DNA of 64,000 nucleotides from Paenalcaligenes faecalis (GCF_027557445.1 NZ_CP106841.1:310001-374000), one strand, 5' to 3'. Counted from the stretch's first letter, positions 49,010 through 56,665 are shown. Translations and numbers: made by a program. Notes: a model not told the origin generated them from the sequence alone.

Positions 49010-49031
49010 CTGGTTTTGCGTAGGTATTGCA
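48880..49031 (+). ncRNA. Predicted right-end omega-RNA (reRNA) of TnpB
   Basis: TnpB guide RNAs overlap the tnpB 3' end and run to the right end of the element. This interval contains the compact hairpin AGTCAGAAATGACT at the tnpB stop and the terminal GTATTGCA. Start position is a guess; only the 3' border is tied to the element end. The guide would be taken from 49032 onward in the split receptor gene. Confidence 0.45.
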
Positions 49032-50247
49032 GAACGGCTTGTCGTGGTTAGAGGCGGATAAATTCCCCTTGGGTCGTGGGTTTTCGGACGGTAAAAAAGT
49101 CCCTACTGATACAGGCAGTTATCGTGAAAATGCTCATCGCCGAGATAAACGTGCTTCGTTTAAAATTGGTTTAACCCCGAATGCAACCGATGAATATGCG
49201 TTGGGATATAGTATTCAAAAAGGCCAAAAAGAACAGCCGATTTATGTAGGTGATCGGGGTGATAATCCTCGTTACTGGCGCTGGCCTTATTGGGACAAAG
49301 AAAGTGTATATTTCATCAGCAATACGGCCCTGGGTAATGATCATGATCTAAAGTTCCGTGTTTATCATGACGAGTATAAAAATGGCTTAGATATGTACAA
49401 GGACGCGTCGTTTGCTAAACACGATCCAACCAGTGCCTATAAAGACAATACCTATGGTGGCGCGATGGAGTTCGTTAGCCGTGCGATTCAAAATCATGAG
49501 TTGCACGTAGCCTTGCACTATAAACATGACAAACATAAAGACGGTGATATTGCCTATAAAGATCGCACCATGTCTATTGCGGCAGAGGATCTAATCACTC
49601 TGAATGATGCATGGCGTTTACGCGTAGGACTAAGCCACGAGCGTCGTAAAAGTTTAGATGCTGGTATCTGGGAAAAGGGCAGTGGTAATGCGACAAATGG
49701 TGTGGTTGAGGTGATGCATGACATCACGGATAACACCGAACTGTATGCGAGCGCTGCATATAAAACCCGTTTTCCTACAATTAAAGATCGCTATTCAGCC
49801 CGCATGGGGCGTGCTTTACCTAGCCCAGATCTGAAGAGTGAAAATGCACGTCATTTTGAAATAGGAGCACGTAGCGAGCCATGGTACGGTGCAAAACTAG
49901 ACGCAGCGGTATTCTATAGTCAGGTTCGTGACATGATCGACACAGTGACGTTTGAGTCCAATATGTGTACGGGGCATAAGGTTAAGGGTTTTTGTGACCA
50001 GGCTCAGAACGTGGGTAAAGTCCGTCGTCATGGTATAGAACTAGGTCTAGAGCAACGCTTTAGCCCAGAAATCACAGCTGGTTTTGTTACCTTTGGTTTA
50101 AAAGGGGTGTGGTCGCCGCGTAATGACTTGTCTTTTGAGGCCGGTGTGCGTAATCTAGGTGACAAAAATTACGAGTACAAAGAAGGCTACCCGATGGCAG
50201 GCCGAGTTTGGTTTGCTGGGGCAACCTATCGTTTCTAAAGGACTTAC

Positions 50248-51312
50248 ATGAACCGCCGTGCTTTAATTAAGGCATTAGGCAGCGCACTGTTATTCACAGG
50301 GGGCCTTGGGTCCCCTGTGGTGTTTTCACAAAGTGCCCCTATTGTTACATCACCCTTATTCCATGTTTTTGGTACTTTGCCAGAACCCGTAGAAATTCAA
50401 CGGATTTTTGCTGCGGGAGCTCCGGCAGGGGTGCTACTCAATAGTCTGACACCAAAGCAGTTGCTAGGGTGGCCGTTTGCTCTGCCAGAAAAAGCATTGC
50501 CTTGGCTGAGTGAATATAGTCGTCAGCTGCCAGTAGTAGGGCGTTTAGCTGGTCGCGGGAGCACGATCTCAACAGAGCAGCTGTTAGCTTTACGACCTGA
50601 TGTTATTGTGGATATAGGGGATGTGAACGATCACTATCTGTCCATGGCTAAACAGCTCTCAGAGCAAACGGGTATTCCGTATATTTTAGTGGAGGGTAGA
50701 GTCCAAGATACGCCCGAGCAGCTACGTATTTTAGGGGCGCTCTTAGGTCATCAGCGTCATGGACAACAGCTTTCTACTGCAGCTCAAGAGTTACTTGATG
50801 AAGTCATCGCAAAACGCAGTCACCTCAAGGGTGATGTGCCTGCTATGTACTTTGCTCGTTCCGCTACAGGTCTGGAAACAGGTGTTGGTAACTCTATACA
50901 TAGTGAAATTATTCATTTGGTTGGGGCAAAGAACGTAGCGGCCTCAGTCGAAGCAGAGCGTTTAGCACAGGTCTCCATGGAGCAAATATTGGTTTGGAAT
51001 CCTGATGTGATTTTGACCCAAGACAAAGTCTTTTATCAGGGGGTTTACGAGAACCCCGTTTGGAATGATTTGCCTGCCGTCCGAAATAAACAGGTTTTAT
51101 TTGTACCTAATGTGCCTTTTGGGTGGTTGGATGTTCCCCCTAGTATTAATCGCTTATTTGGTGCTGTTTGGTTGTCGGCTTGGTTACACAAAGAAGAGCA
51201 GGCTGTGTTGATTGAAAAATTACGCCATTTATTTATTTTGTATTTGGCTTTTGATCCCGGTGTCGATCGTCTGCAGGCTCTGTTAGCCAACCCAGTCGAG
51301 TTTGCGATTTAA
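50248..51312 (+). CDS. Iron-complex-type ABC transporter substrate-binding protein
   Basis: A 354-residue periplasmic protein of the FepB/BtuF class (two lobes joined by one long helix). A signal peptide spans about 1-28 (RRALIKALGSALLFTGG). STEQLLALRPDVIVDIG near 110, GIPYILVEGR near 150 and LVWNPDVILTQDKVFY near 250 are typical segments. It starts 9 bp after the receptor gene (AAAGGAC ribosome site) and is the only visibly complete gene of this uptake locus. Siderophore, haem or another metal complex is possible. Confidence 0.88.
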   Translation: MNRRALIKALGSALLFTGGLGSPVVFSQSAPIVTSPLFHVFGTLPEPVEIQRIFAAGAPAGVLLNSLTPKQLLGWPFALPEKALPWLSEYSRQLPVVGRLAGRGSTISTEQLLALRPDVIVDIGDVNDHYLSMAKQLSEQTGIPYILVEGRVQDTPEQLRILGALLGHQRHGQQLSTAAQELLDEVIAKRSHLKGDVPAMYFARSATGLETGVGNSIHSEIIHLVGAKNVAASVEAERLAQVSMEQILVWNPDVILTQDKVFYQGVYENPVWNDLPAVRNKQVLFVPNVPFGWLDVPPSINRLFGAVWLSAWLHKEEQAVLIEKLRHLFILYLAFDPGVDRLQALLANPVEFAI

Positions 51313-51320
51313 AAATAGGT

Positions 51321-51713
51321 GTGACTTTGTTTGCAGCACGTTATGGATGGTTGGTTGCGGCCTTAATGACAGCCTTAATCGGTGCGGCGTTGTTAGGTTT
51401 AGTGTTAGGTAAATACCCACTCAGCTTGTCTCAGGTGTTGCACAGTCTTTACACCTTAGGGCAGTCGAATGAGCCCGCGGATCTGGTGATTTGGAATTTA
51501 CGATTACCTCGCTTGGCTGCGGCCGTTTTGGTGGGTTCTTCCTTGGCCGGGGTGGCCGTAGGCACATTACTAGGGGCCGGGATTTCATTAATAAAAATAA
51601 TGGCAGATCCTTATACACAGTTACCTACTATCACTTTTTGGTTATTAGGTGGGTTAAATACCGTCAGTAGTAACGAGCTGATGTGGGCGCTTCCTTTTTC
51701 TTGTATTTACTAA
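51321..51713 (+). pseudogene. FecCD-type permease remnant with internal and C-terminal losses
   Basis: The 130-residue reading frame (GTG start) keeps the first span and the FecCD motif NLRLPRLAAAVLVGSSLAG (about 54-72). It then joins directly to TLLGAGISLIKIMADPYTQLPTITFWLLGGL, which in intact family members lies well over 100 residues further on. It ends early at WALPFSCIY. Normal permeases are about 330 residues, so at least one large internal block and the C-terminal half are gone. It cannot form a working channel. The next gene's ribosome site (GAGGAGGGG) follows directly. Confidence 0.85.
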
Positions 51714-51728
51714 TACGAGGAGGGGCAC

Positions 51729-52289
51729 ATGAACGATAGTTCACCGCCTATTTTAGAGGCACGGAATTTACGTATTGGGTACGGGACAACCACCATCGGA
51801 ACTGAGATTAACTTTACGCTGGTTGCGGGGCAAATACTGTGTTTGTTAGGCCCTAATGGCAGTGGTAAGTCCACATTATTTAAAAGCTTGCTTGGGCTCA
51901 TTCCTTTGTTAGGTGGTCAGGTTTTACGGCATAGAATATATACCCAGCTAAGTGGCGGAGAACAGCAGTTAGTGTTATTAGCGCGTGCCTTAGCACAACA
52001 GCCCCAAGCATTAATTTTGGACGAACCTACAGCAAGTTTGGATTTTGGTAATCAAATTCGGGTATTGGAACAAATACATGCGTTACGAGATCAAGGATTA
52101 GCGATTTTTTTATGTACACATCAGCCCGAGCATGCTTATAGGGTGGCAGATAAGGTGTTGTTATTTAAAAAAGGAAACGTCGCAGCGGCCGGAGTTACCG
52201 CTACGACGTTAACTGCAGAAGCATTAGCACAGCTTTATGATCTTCCCATCACGGTGGTGCGCCAACACTTACAGAATACGATTACTTAA
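51729..52289 (+). pseudogene. FecE/BtuD-type ABC ATPase with in-frame deletion of the Q-loop region
   Basis: A 186-residue frame that keeps Walker A (LLGPNGSGKSTL, about 39-50), signature (QLSGGEQQLVLLARAL), Walker B (ALILDEPTASLDF) and the switch His (LCTHQPEH). Between PLLGGQVL and RHRIYTQLSGG about 60-70 residues present in intact homologues (250-260 residues long) are missing, including the Q-loop. The frame is kept, so a shortened protein could be made, but coupling to a permease would fail. Same type of lesion as in the neighbouring permease gene. Confidence 0.82.
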
Positions 52290-52862
52290 CTGCTCATCAT
52301 TAAAAGCTGTGTGTAATCCCTAGAGCTACACGACGACTATTGGAGTTATCCGCATGAAATACATTTTCCATGTCGTAGTTTTTACCATAGGCCCCAAAGG
52401 CATACAGCTGGGTGCGTGGCGATACATCATAGACATAACCCAATGAGTAGACGTGGACTTTACGTGCTTTAGTACCCGTGTCCTCCCAGCGCCAGTTAGG
52501 TTTGGCCAAACTCCATTGTGCGATGAGCTCGCCATTACCAACCGGAACAGCAGCACCTACAAAGAACGTGTTGACTCGGCCACCTTGAATGAATTCCGCA
52601 GGACCTAATCCCGCAAACTCATCAATACCCCAGCTTTCTGCGGCTTCTTCGCCCCCGTTCGCACCAACAAAGCCATTTTTTTGTAATGCCCAGGCTGCCG
52701 ATAAGGTAACTACATCAAAATCATACTTGGCACTAACCTGTAAGGCTTGAGCTTGTTTTGGTGTGTATTCATCTAAATTGTGCGAGATACCCCGTCATTT
52801 ATGGCGGGGAGGGATAGCACGGGTCACGTAGTGACCCCCTTTGTTCTCGCCTCTCCTAAAAG

Positions 52863-54197
52863 TTAGAAGCTATCTATTCGGGTTGAGTATCCGTAGCCAT
52901 CGCTACGTTGAATAAGGGTGCAGTATCGATGGCTGATTCCTTGAACTAGCCCCTCTGCGGTTTGAATATTAAAACTACCTGAAGCCCTAACGGCAACGCG
53001 ACCAATATACGCGCCAACCTTCTTGCCTTGGGTAACTATCGCCTTTACCATGTCACCCGTCTGAAAGCCGTGGATATTTTTTTGCCGCGTTAAATAGCCT
53101 CGCGGGAAGCCAAAACGATTAAGGCGTGTGCGTTGATAACTACCACGCCCGGTGGCTTTAATCACTAACGTCGGTTTTTGCCAATGCTCTACAAAATCCA
53201 CTTCGCCCACGCACACCGCATCTAAGGCATGTGTCTTTGGTATAACGAGCCGTGAGCGATTGCACTTCGTTAAGCCGCCAGACCCGGTGCGAACGGGTAG
53301 TCCTGTTGCCTTGAGCGCGTTAAGCAACTTCCATCGCGTGGCGTTAACGGCAGCGGCATCGCGTAAGGGGCGTTTCGCTTGGGCTTGAATCTTGGTTAAG
53401 CGTTTGGGGTCTTTGGCCAAGAATTGGGTGATGTCTTGCGCGGCTTTCTTTAGGTTGCAGGGTGCACACGCGAGCGTTAAGTTACTGACGCGGTTCGAGC
53501 CGCCTCGCGCTTTGGGGTGAATGTGTTCGATTTGCAGTGGCACCTCTGATACATCGCAATAGGCACATTGTCGATGCCACTTTTCCAATAAATACTCGCG
53601 CACTTCATAGCCTGCTAATTCGCCTTGCTGGTACTCCACGCCCGCTATCTCGGGGTTTTCAAGCTGCTGCATATCAAATCGAACCAGCTCTTGTGCAAGG
53701 TGCGTAATTGGTGCCACGTTTCGTATTCGCGCAACCCACGATAACGTAGTATCAATTCGATGCTGCAAGCTAGGTGCGAGCCACCCTTCGCCTTTGTTTT
53801 TTCGATTAAGGAATCGAGGCGCACGGTAACGTAAGTTGGCACTACGGCGGCGACGACGCATTTGACGTCTCGCTGTTAAGGTGTGGCTAATTTGAAACCC
53901 ACGATGTATCAACTCGAACAGGTTCAGTACGTGCGCTGTAGCTGTTATCTTGCCCGTTTCCGCGTTAACGGTATCGTTATTGCGAACTAACGCCAGCCCT
54001 GATGTTTTACTGCCAGGGTCAATCTTAAGCTCTAACGGTTGAAGCTCGCTTTGCGCCACCTCTCTGTCAATCAAGCGAATCGTAAAGGGGATCAATCGAT
54101 GCACCCTTGCTCGCCCTCGCGCCAATAAAAGTCGTGCTCGCTTCTCGGAGCACGGCATCAACGGCGCTTGGCGTCTATCTATTACAAAAACAGCCAT
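52863..54197 (-). CDS. iscB: IscB RNA-guided nuclease (RuvC + HNH), copy 2
   Basis: A 444-residue IscB with the same domain order and intact catalytic residues as copy 1: PLMP motif, Asp60, bridge helix, Glu170, HNH block, His323/Asp326. Residues about 113-359 are identical to copy 1. The PLMP/RuvC-I part carries 23 differences (for example TVNAETGKITATAHV) and the C-terminal target-contact part 8. This suggests the two copies diverged before one part was overwritten by exchange, or that each descends from a different donor. The ribosome site is AGGAGA before the ATG. Confidence 0.93.
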   Translation of the reverse strand: MAVFVIDRRQAPLMPCSEKRARLLLARGRARVHRLIPFTIRLIDREVAQSELQPLELKIDPGSKTSGLALVRNNDTVNAETGKITATAHVLNLFELIHRGFQISHTLTARRQMRRRRRSANLRYRAPRFLNRKNKGEGWLAPSLQHRIDTTLSWVARIRNVAPITHLAQELVRFDMQQLENPEIAGVEYQQGELAGYEVREYLLEKWHRQCAYCDVSEVPLQIEHIHPKARGGSNRVSNLTLACAPCNLKKAAQDITQFLAKDPKRLTKIQAQAKRPLRDAAAVNATRWKLLNALKATGLPVRTGSGGLTKCNRSRLVIPKTHALDAVCVGEVDFVEHWQKPTLVIKATGRGSYQRTRLNRFGFPRGYLTRQKNIHGFQTGDMVKAIVTQGKKVGAYIGRVAVRASGSFNIQTAEGLVQGISHRYCTLIQRSDGYGYSTRIDSF

Positions 54198-54493
54198 GGC
54201 TATTTTCTCCTGATAACTGCCCTTACGGGCCTTGTGACGGAGGCTTACGCCTCTCTCCCCTCGACAAGGTTGATGTCCCGCTAGATGCCTAAAGCACCGT
54301 GCGGCAGCCCGTTTCGTGCCTACCCGAGGCGTGTCTGCGGCTACCGCTTACAGAGCTTGGAACTGAGGAAGCATTCCAAGGTGCGTCTTAAACGTAACAC
54401 CAACGTAGCGCTACAACAGCGCTGAGTCTGGTCAATCTAGGCAAGCGCAGAGTGAATCTGGCATGCCTCGCCCTTTAGGGCGGGGTTATTGAC
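54198..54493 (-). ncRNA. Predicted omega-RNA of IscB copy 2
   Basis: 296 bp without an ORF, nearly identical to 44410-44704, starting with the same CGCCC/GGGCG hairpin at the element end. The guide would be read from 54494-54509, which is the porin coding sequence just before the insertion. So the guide should match the unoccupied porin allele. Same limits on end mapping as for copy 1. Confidence 0.7.
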
Positions 54494-55234
54494 TGCGAGC
54501 CTGCAGATGTTGATCATAACTAATCGCTGCATAGAGTTTATCGTTATCAAAACGTAAGGCGGCATTTAGGTTTTCGGGCTGTGCGCTGTAGGCTTTCTTA
54601 TCAAAATCGGCTGACTTGTAGCCCAGCCCAAACTGAAAGCCAGACCAATCTGGGGAGTAGTATTGAATAGAGTTATTTTGCTGGTAGTTATCGCTATTGC
54701 GTAGCAATGCACCCATTCCAAAATCTTTCCAGCCAGCTAATTCAACCTCTTCGTTAAACTGCTGAGACACTGGATTTTGACGACCTAGATATAAGCCACC
54801 CCACTGTTCATGGTGTAGCCCTACTTTAGCGGAAAAGTTAAATAGTTCGTCCTCTTCTAGTTGACCGGTCATGGTGTCGAAACCGCTTTCTAATTGGAAT
54901 TGGGCGCTAAGGCCACCACCAAGGTCTTCGCTACCTTGTAATCCCCATAAGGAATCGGTTTGTCCGCCACTAATGGCTCCGTTGACTTTTGACTGCCCCG
55001 TTTGCTTGGTATGAGCCACACCCGCATCAATTGTGCCGTAGAGTTGTAAGCTGGGTTCAGCGAATGCGGAACTGCTGCATGAAAGAGCAGCGATTAATAA
55101 AGCATAGGATGCCGTAGGCGTAAATTTTTTTATAAACATGGTCTTGCTCAGTTAGGCGGCAGCCTACCTTTTGCTTATCTATAAGAGAAGCTTTAAAAGA
55201 GGGCTGCGGAAGTGAAAAAATACACAAATCAAGG

Positions 55235-55264
55235 GGCTTGTTGCACAGGTTATGGCAACAAGCC
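55235..55264. repeat. 10-bp perfect inverted repeat upstream of the porin gene
   Basis: GGCTTGTTGC (55235-55244) / GCAACAAGCC (55255-55264) with a 10-nt loop lies in the 162-bp gap between the 150-residue protein gene and the porin start. No T run follows on either strand. It may be a leader element for the porin or a processing site in an operon transcript. Confidence 0.45.
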
Positions 55265-55301
55265 GTCTTCGAGGCGTGTCATCGTCCATTGCTGGAACTC
55301 C

Positions 55302-55754
55302 TTAGTAGGATTTTTGTTGATCTGCTAGCATGCCCCATAAAGGCTGGTGTGGCCGTGGGGGATGGTTTTCGGTAGTACGTGGGCGAGTAATAGCACGTAG
55401 TCGCTGTAGTTTTGGGCCTGCTACTAAATTGGGTTGTGCAGTGGATACAGAGGTATCTTGTAGTATCTCTAAGCCAATACTTTGGATAGAGATATCGGTA
55501 GTGCGCTGAATAACTCGGTGCAGAAACTGGGTTGACTGCTCGGGGCGAGCATCAAATTCCACGCTAAATAGTAGCTCTGTTCCTAGCATGCCTTGGCGGA
55601 TGATTTGTTGTTGCCAGGCACGCAGTAATAGGCTGTGATCATAGCCAGCGCTGCGAACCACATCACGTAATAAATCAAATTGATCGCTAGTGCAACGCAC
55701 GTTTAGACGGTGGCGTAATTTTTGTTCTACGGCTTTATTTTGAAAAAAACGCAT
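55302..55754 (-). CDS. Uncharacterised 150-residue protein with an ACT-like domain
   Basis: I do not recognise a named family. Residues about 12-100 have an alternating strand-helix-strand pattern (HRLNVRCTSDQFDLLRDVVR, then LLFSVEFDARPEQSTQFLHR, then ISIQSIGLEIL). This resembles the cytoplasmic ACT-like domain found at the C-terminus of MgtC/SapB proteins, here without the membrane part. The last 45 residues are Pro/Arg-rich and probably unstructured. No signal peptide. It lies 105 bp after another small protein of the same type; both are behind a structured leader. Function is unknown; a sensor or regulatory role for transport is a guess. Confidence 0.6.
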   Translation of the reverse strand: MRFFQNKAVEQKLRHRLNVRCTSDQFDLLRDVVRSAGYDHSLLLRAWQQQIIRQGMLGTELLFSVEFDARPEQSTQFLHRVIQRTTDISIQSIGLEILQDTSVSTAQPNLVAGPKLQRLRAITRPRTTENHPPRPHQPLWGMLADQQKSY

Positions 55755-55859
55755 GACTCTCTCCTAGTCATCGCAGGGTTAAACCCCACTTTATCTACTT
55801 TTGGGTACAGGAAAACTGGCCGCCTAATGAAAGGCAGCCTCATATAACGAGAAAAAGAC

Positions 55860-56171
55860 TTAATTGCCTTCGACGTGTACGCGACGAATACCGTCTTTTT
55901 GACCTAGTTTTAGAGCTAAGTTATTTAGACCTAATGGACGGTCAGCGGTACAGTGAATGGTGAGTTCGGTGCAGGCCAATTGATCCTCGTGTCGCATAGA
56001 GCTTTGAGCACGAGTAATGGAAGCACCAATTGTGCGTAAGTCTTGATATAGCGGTTGCTTAATGCTTTGGAGGCTGCTGCTAGAGCCTACGATCGTTAAA
56101 CGAAAGCTTGGACGCAAGGTGCGTGCAGAAGTACCGCAACCAAAACGGCGTAGTAGTTGTGTGAAGCGCAT
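55860..56171 (-). CDS. Uncharacterised 103-residue protein, possibly an orphan MgtC-type ACT-like domain
   Basis: A small soluble protein starting MRFTQLLRRFGCG. Residues about 22-103 fit one ACT-like fold: a strand (SFRLTIVGS), a helix (LQSIKQPLYQDLRTIG), then CTELTIHCTADRPLG and a closing IRRVHVEG strand. The layout resembles the C-terminal domain of MgtC/SapB, with no membrane spans. AGGAGATCACC precedes the ATG. Upstream is a leader with promoter, small ORF and hairpins. It is first of two paralogue-like genes, followed by a porin. The domain match is by eye. Confidence 0.6.
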   Translation of the reverse strand: MRFTQLLRRFGCGTSARTLRPSFRLTIVGSSSSLQSIKQPLYQDLRTIGASITRAQSSMRHEDQLACTELTIHCTADRPLGLNNLALKLGQKDGIRRVHVEGN

Positions 56172-56225
56172 GGTGATCTCCTAAAAAACAGGGGAGAAAA
56201 CAAAATAGAAATGCGCGCACCACAA

Positions 56226-56327
56226 GTGTTGACCTCAACACGATGCCGATAGATAAGATATAGGAGAAAGCAAATAGCAGAACGCTATTTGTAAAACTAC
56301 ATCCTGGCTTTAACAGGATGCAGCAAA
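56226..56327 (-). promoter_or_regulatory. Hairpin array in the leader of the ACT-like genes
   Basis: Reading on the minus strand, three perfect stems follow the leader ORF. They are CATCCTG/CAGGATG (56300-56306 / 56314-56320), CAAATAGC/GCTATTTG (56271-56278 / 56284-56291, followed by CTTTCTCC) and GTGTTGA/TCAACAC (56226-56232 / 56235-56241). A weaker CAGC/GCTG pair lies between the first stem and the leader ORF. Alternative pairing controlled by translation of the leader is plausible. Confidence 0.5.
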
Positions 56328-56342
56328 AGAAGCTGGAACCTG

Positions 56343-56390
56343 CTAAGCGATACGCGCGATATTAGATCGACTACATTCGTCGGTATCCAC
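56343..56390 (-). CDS. Candidate 15-codon leader peptide (GTG start, acidic N-terminus)
   Basis: GTG at 56390-56388 begins the peptide VDTDECSRSNIARIA (first residue Met when initiated) and ends with TAG at 56343-56345. AGAGAGGA lies 8 nt upstream, and the start is about 30 nt after a predicted transcription start. The acidic MDTDE opening recalls leader peptides such as MgtL, where acidic/proline starts destabilise ribosomes at low Mg2+. That parallel is an inference. The ORF is too short to be significant by length alone; its place between a good promoter and hairpins supports it. Confidence 0.5.
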   Translation of the reverse strand: MDTDECSRSNIARIA

Positions 56391-56426
56391 TAGGGTTTCC
56401 TCTCTTTGGTTAGTAATGACTCCATC

Positions 56427-56455
56427 ATTATATAGGGTTTATCTCTATTTGTGAA
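56427..56455 (-). promoter_or_regulatory. Sigma70-type promoter for the ACT-like genes
   Basis: On the minus strand TTCACA (56455-56450), 17 bp, TATAAT (56432-56427): a perfect -10 and five of six at -35. The start would be near 56420, giving a leader of about 250 nt before ATG 56171. Confidence 0.75.
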
Positions 56456-56637
56456 TGCTGCAGGCTAAATAGAGATCTCATCGCCTAAATCAATGATAGG
56501 ACTGTTGTTTTTTACCTAAGCTAGACGCTAATCCGCTTTAATCTAGGCGTAAACATCGTATCTTTGTGCTTGTCTCCATGACCCCCTCCCGCTTTTAATA
56601 GGGGTTATCGCTAATTTTATGGTTAAACTATTGCCTA

Positions 56638-56655
56638 AGAACGAACGCTCGTTCT
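56638..56655. promoter_or_regulatory. Operator of the TetR regulator, upstream of its own gene
   Basis: AGAACGAACGCTCGTTCT is an 18-bp palindrome with perfect 7-bp arms. A near-identical copy lies at 57310-57327 before the flavoprotein gene. It sits between a possible -35 TTGCCT (56631) and -10 TAATAT (56655), so it should repress the regulator's own promoter. That -10 would put the transcription start close to the ATG at 56666, hinting at a leaderless mRNA. Confidence 0.8.
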
Positions 56656-56665
56656 AATATAACTT

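Larger units (their letters stand above)
47137..49035 (+). mobile_element. IS607-family element (serine recombinase tnpA + tnpB)
   Basis: About 1.9 kb of GC-rich DNA inside a lower-GC gene. GAAC occurs at both edges (47137-47140 and 49032-49035). Joining at one copy restores the receptor codons GGC TCG AAC GGC TTG. Near the ends TGCAATAC (47168-47175) and GTATTGCA (49024-49031) form a short inverted repeat. IS607 elements carry a serine recombinase and usually no target duplication, so the GAAC pair may be a matched core rather than a duplication. Base composition marks it as a recent arrival. Confidence 0.88.
46531..50238 (+). pseudogene. TonB-dependent outer-membrane receptor, frameshifted and split by an IS607-type element
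   Basis: Signal peptide and TonB-box-like ELGGVVVRGD are read from ATG 46531 and stop at 46707. The plug domain continues in the next frame (DLIGEKAISQEQMQEFNLYD; then TTLSVRGFDSRQVPIFLDGI), so there is a frameshift near 46690-46700. At 47140 the IS607-type element interrupts after YFQGGSN. The barrel resumes at 49036 (GLSWLEADKFPLG) and runs to the C-terminal FAGATYRF-type end with aromatic last residue. Near 50090 SPEITAG joins directly to FVTFGLKG, which looks like an in-frame loss of one or two strands. It heads an uptake locus with a binding protein, permease and ATPase. Confidence 0.88.
52768..54493 (-). mobile_element. IscB (OMEGA) element, copy 2, inside a porin gene
   Basis: Same structure as copy 1 (42980-44704), one base longer because of a small indel before iscB. 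The porin frame fixes the empty site well: flanks join as AGT CAT GAA TAC (GTCATGAA) or AGT CAA TAC, both in frame. The omega-RNA end and the hairpin end are nearly identical to copy 1, as is the middle of the gene, while both outer parts of the gene differ. No transposase. Confidence 0.88.
52300..55139 (-). pseudogene. Gram-negative general porin split by IscB element copy 2
   Basis: The N-terminal part (54494-55139) has a signal peptide ending SSAFA and the opening PSLQLYGTIDAGVAH, typical of betaproteobacterial trimeric porins. Translation ends three codons into the element (QARSQ-stop). The C-terminal part (52300-52770) resumes with EYTPKQAQALQVSAKYDFD in the same frame and ends RVALGITHSF with the terminal Phe needed for outer-membrane insertion. 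Joining across the element leaves one open frame of about 373 codons with no other lesion. The insertion therefore looks recent and precise excision would restore the gene. Confidence 0.92.

Noticed and set aside
52300-52509. A separate 69-residue gene starting MAKPNWRWED.
   Set aside because: It is in frame with, and part of, the C-terminal half of the interrupted porin.
42980-54493. CRISPR array or Cas9/Cas12 locus, suggested by HNH/RuvC proteins.
   Set aside because: No direct repeats with spacers are seen. The proteins have IscB and TnpB architecture and length, and each lies in a transposon-like unit.
56538-56579. A second short minus-strand ORF (METSTKIRCLRLD) with a strikingly strong GGGAGGGGGT ribosome-site-like sequence.
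   Set aside because: It lies upstream of the clear promoter at 56427-56455 and no convincing promoter precedes it on that strand, so it may not be transcribed. Kept only as a note.
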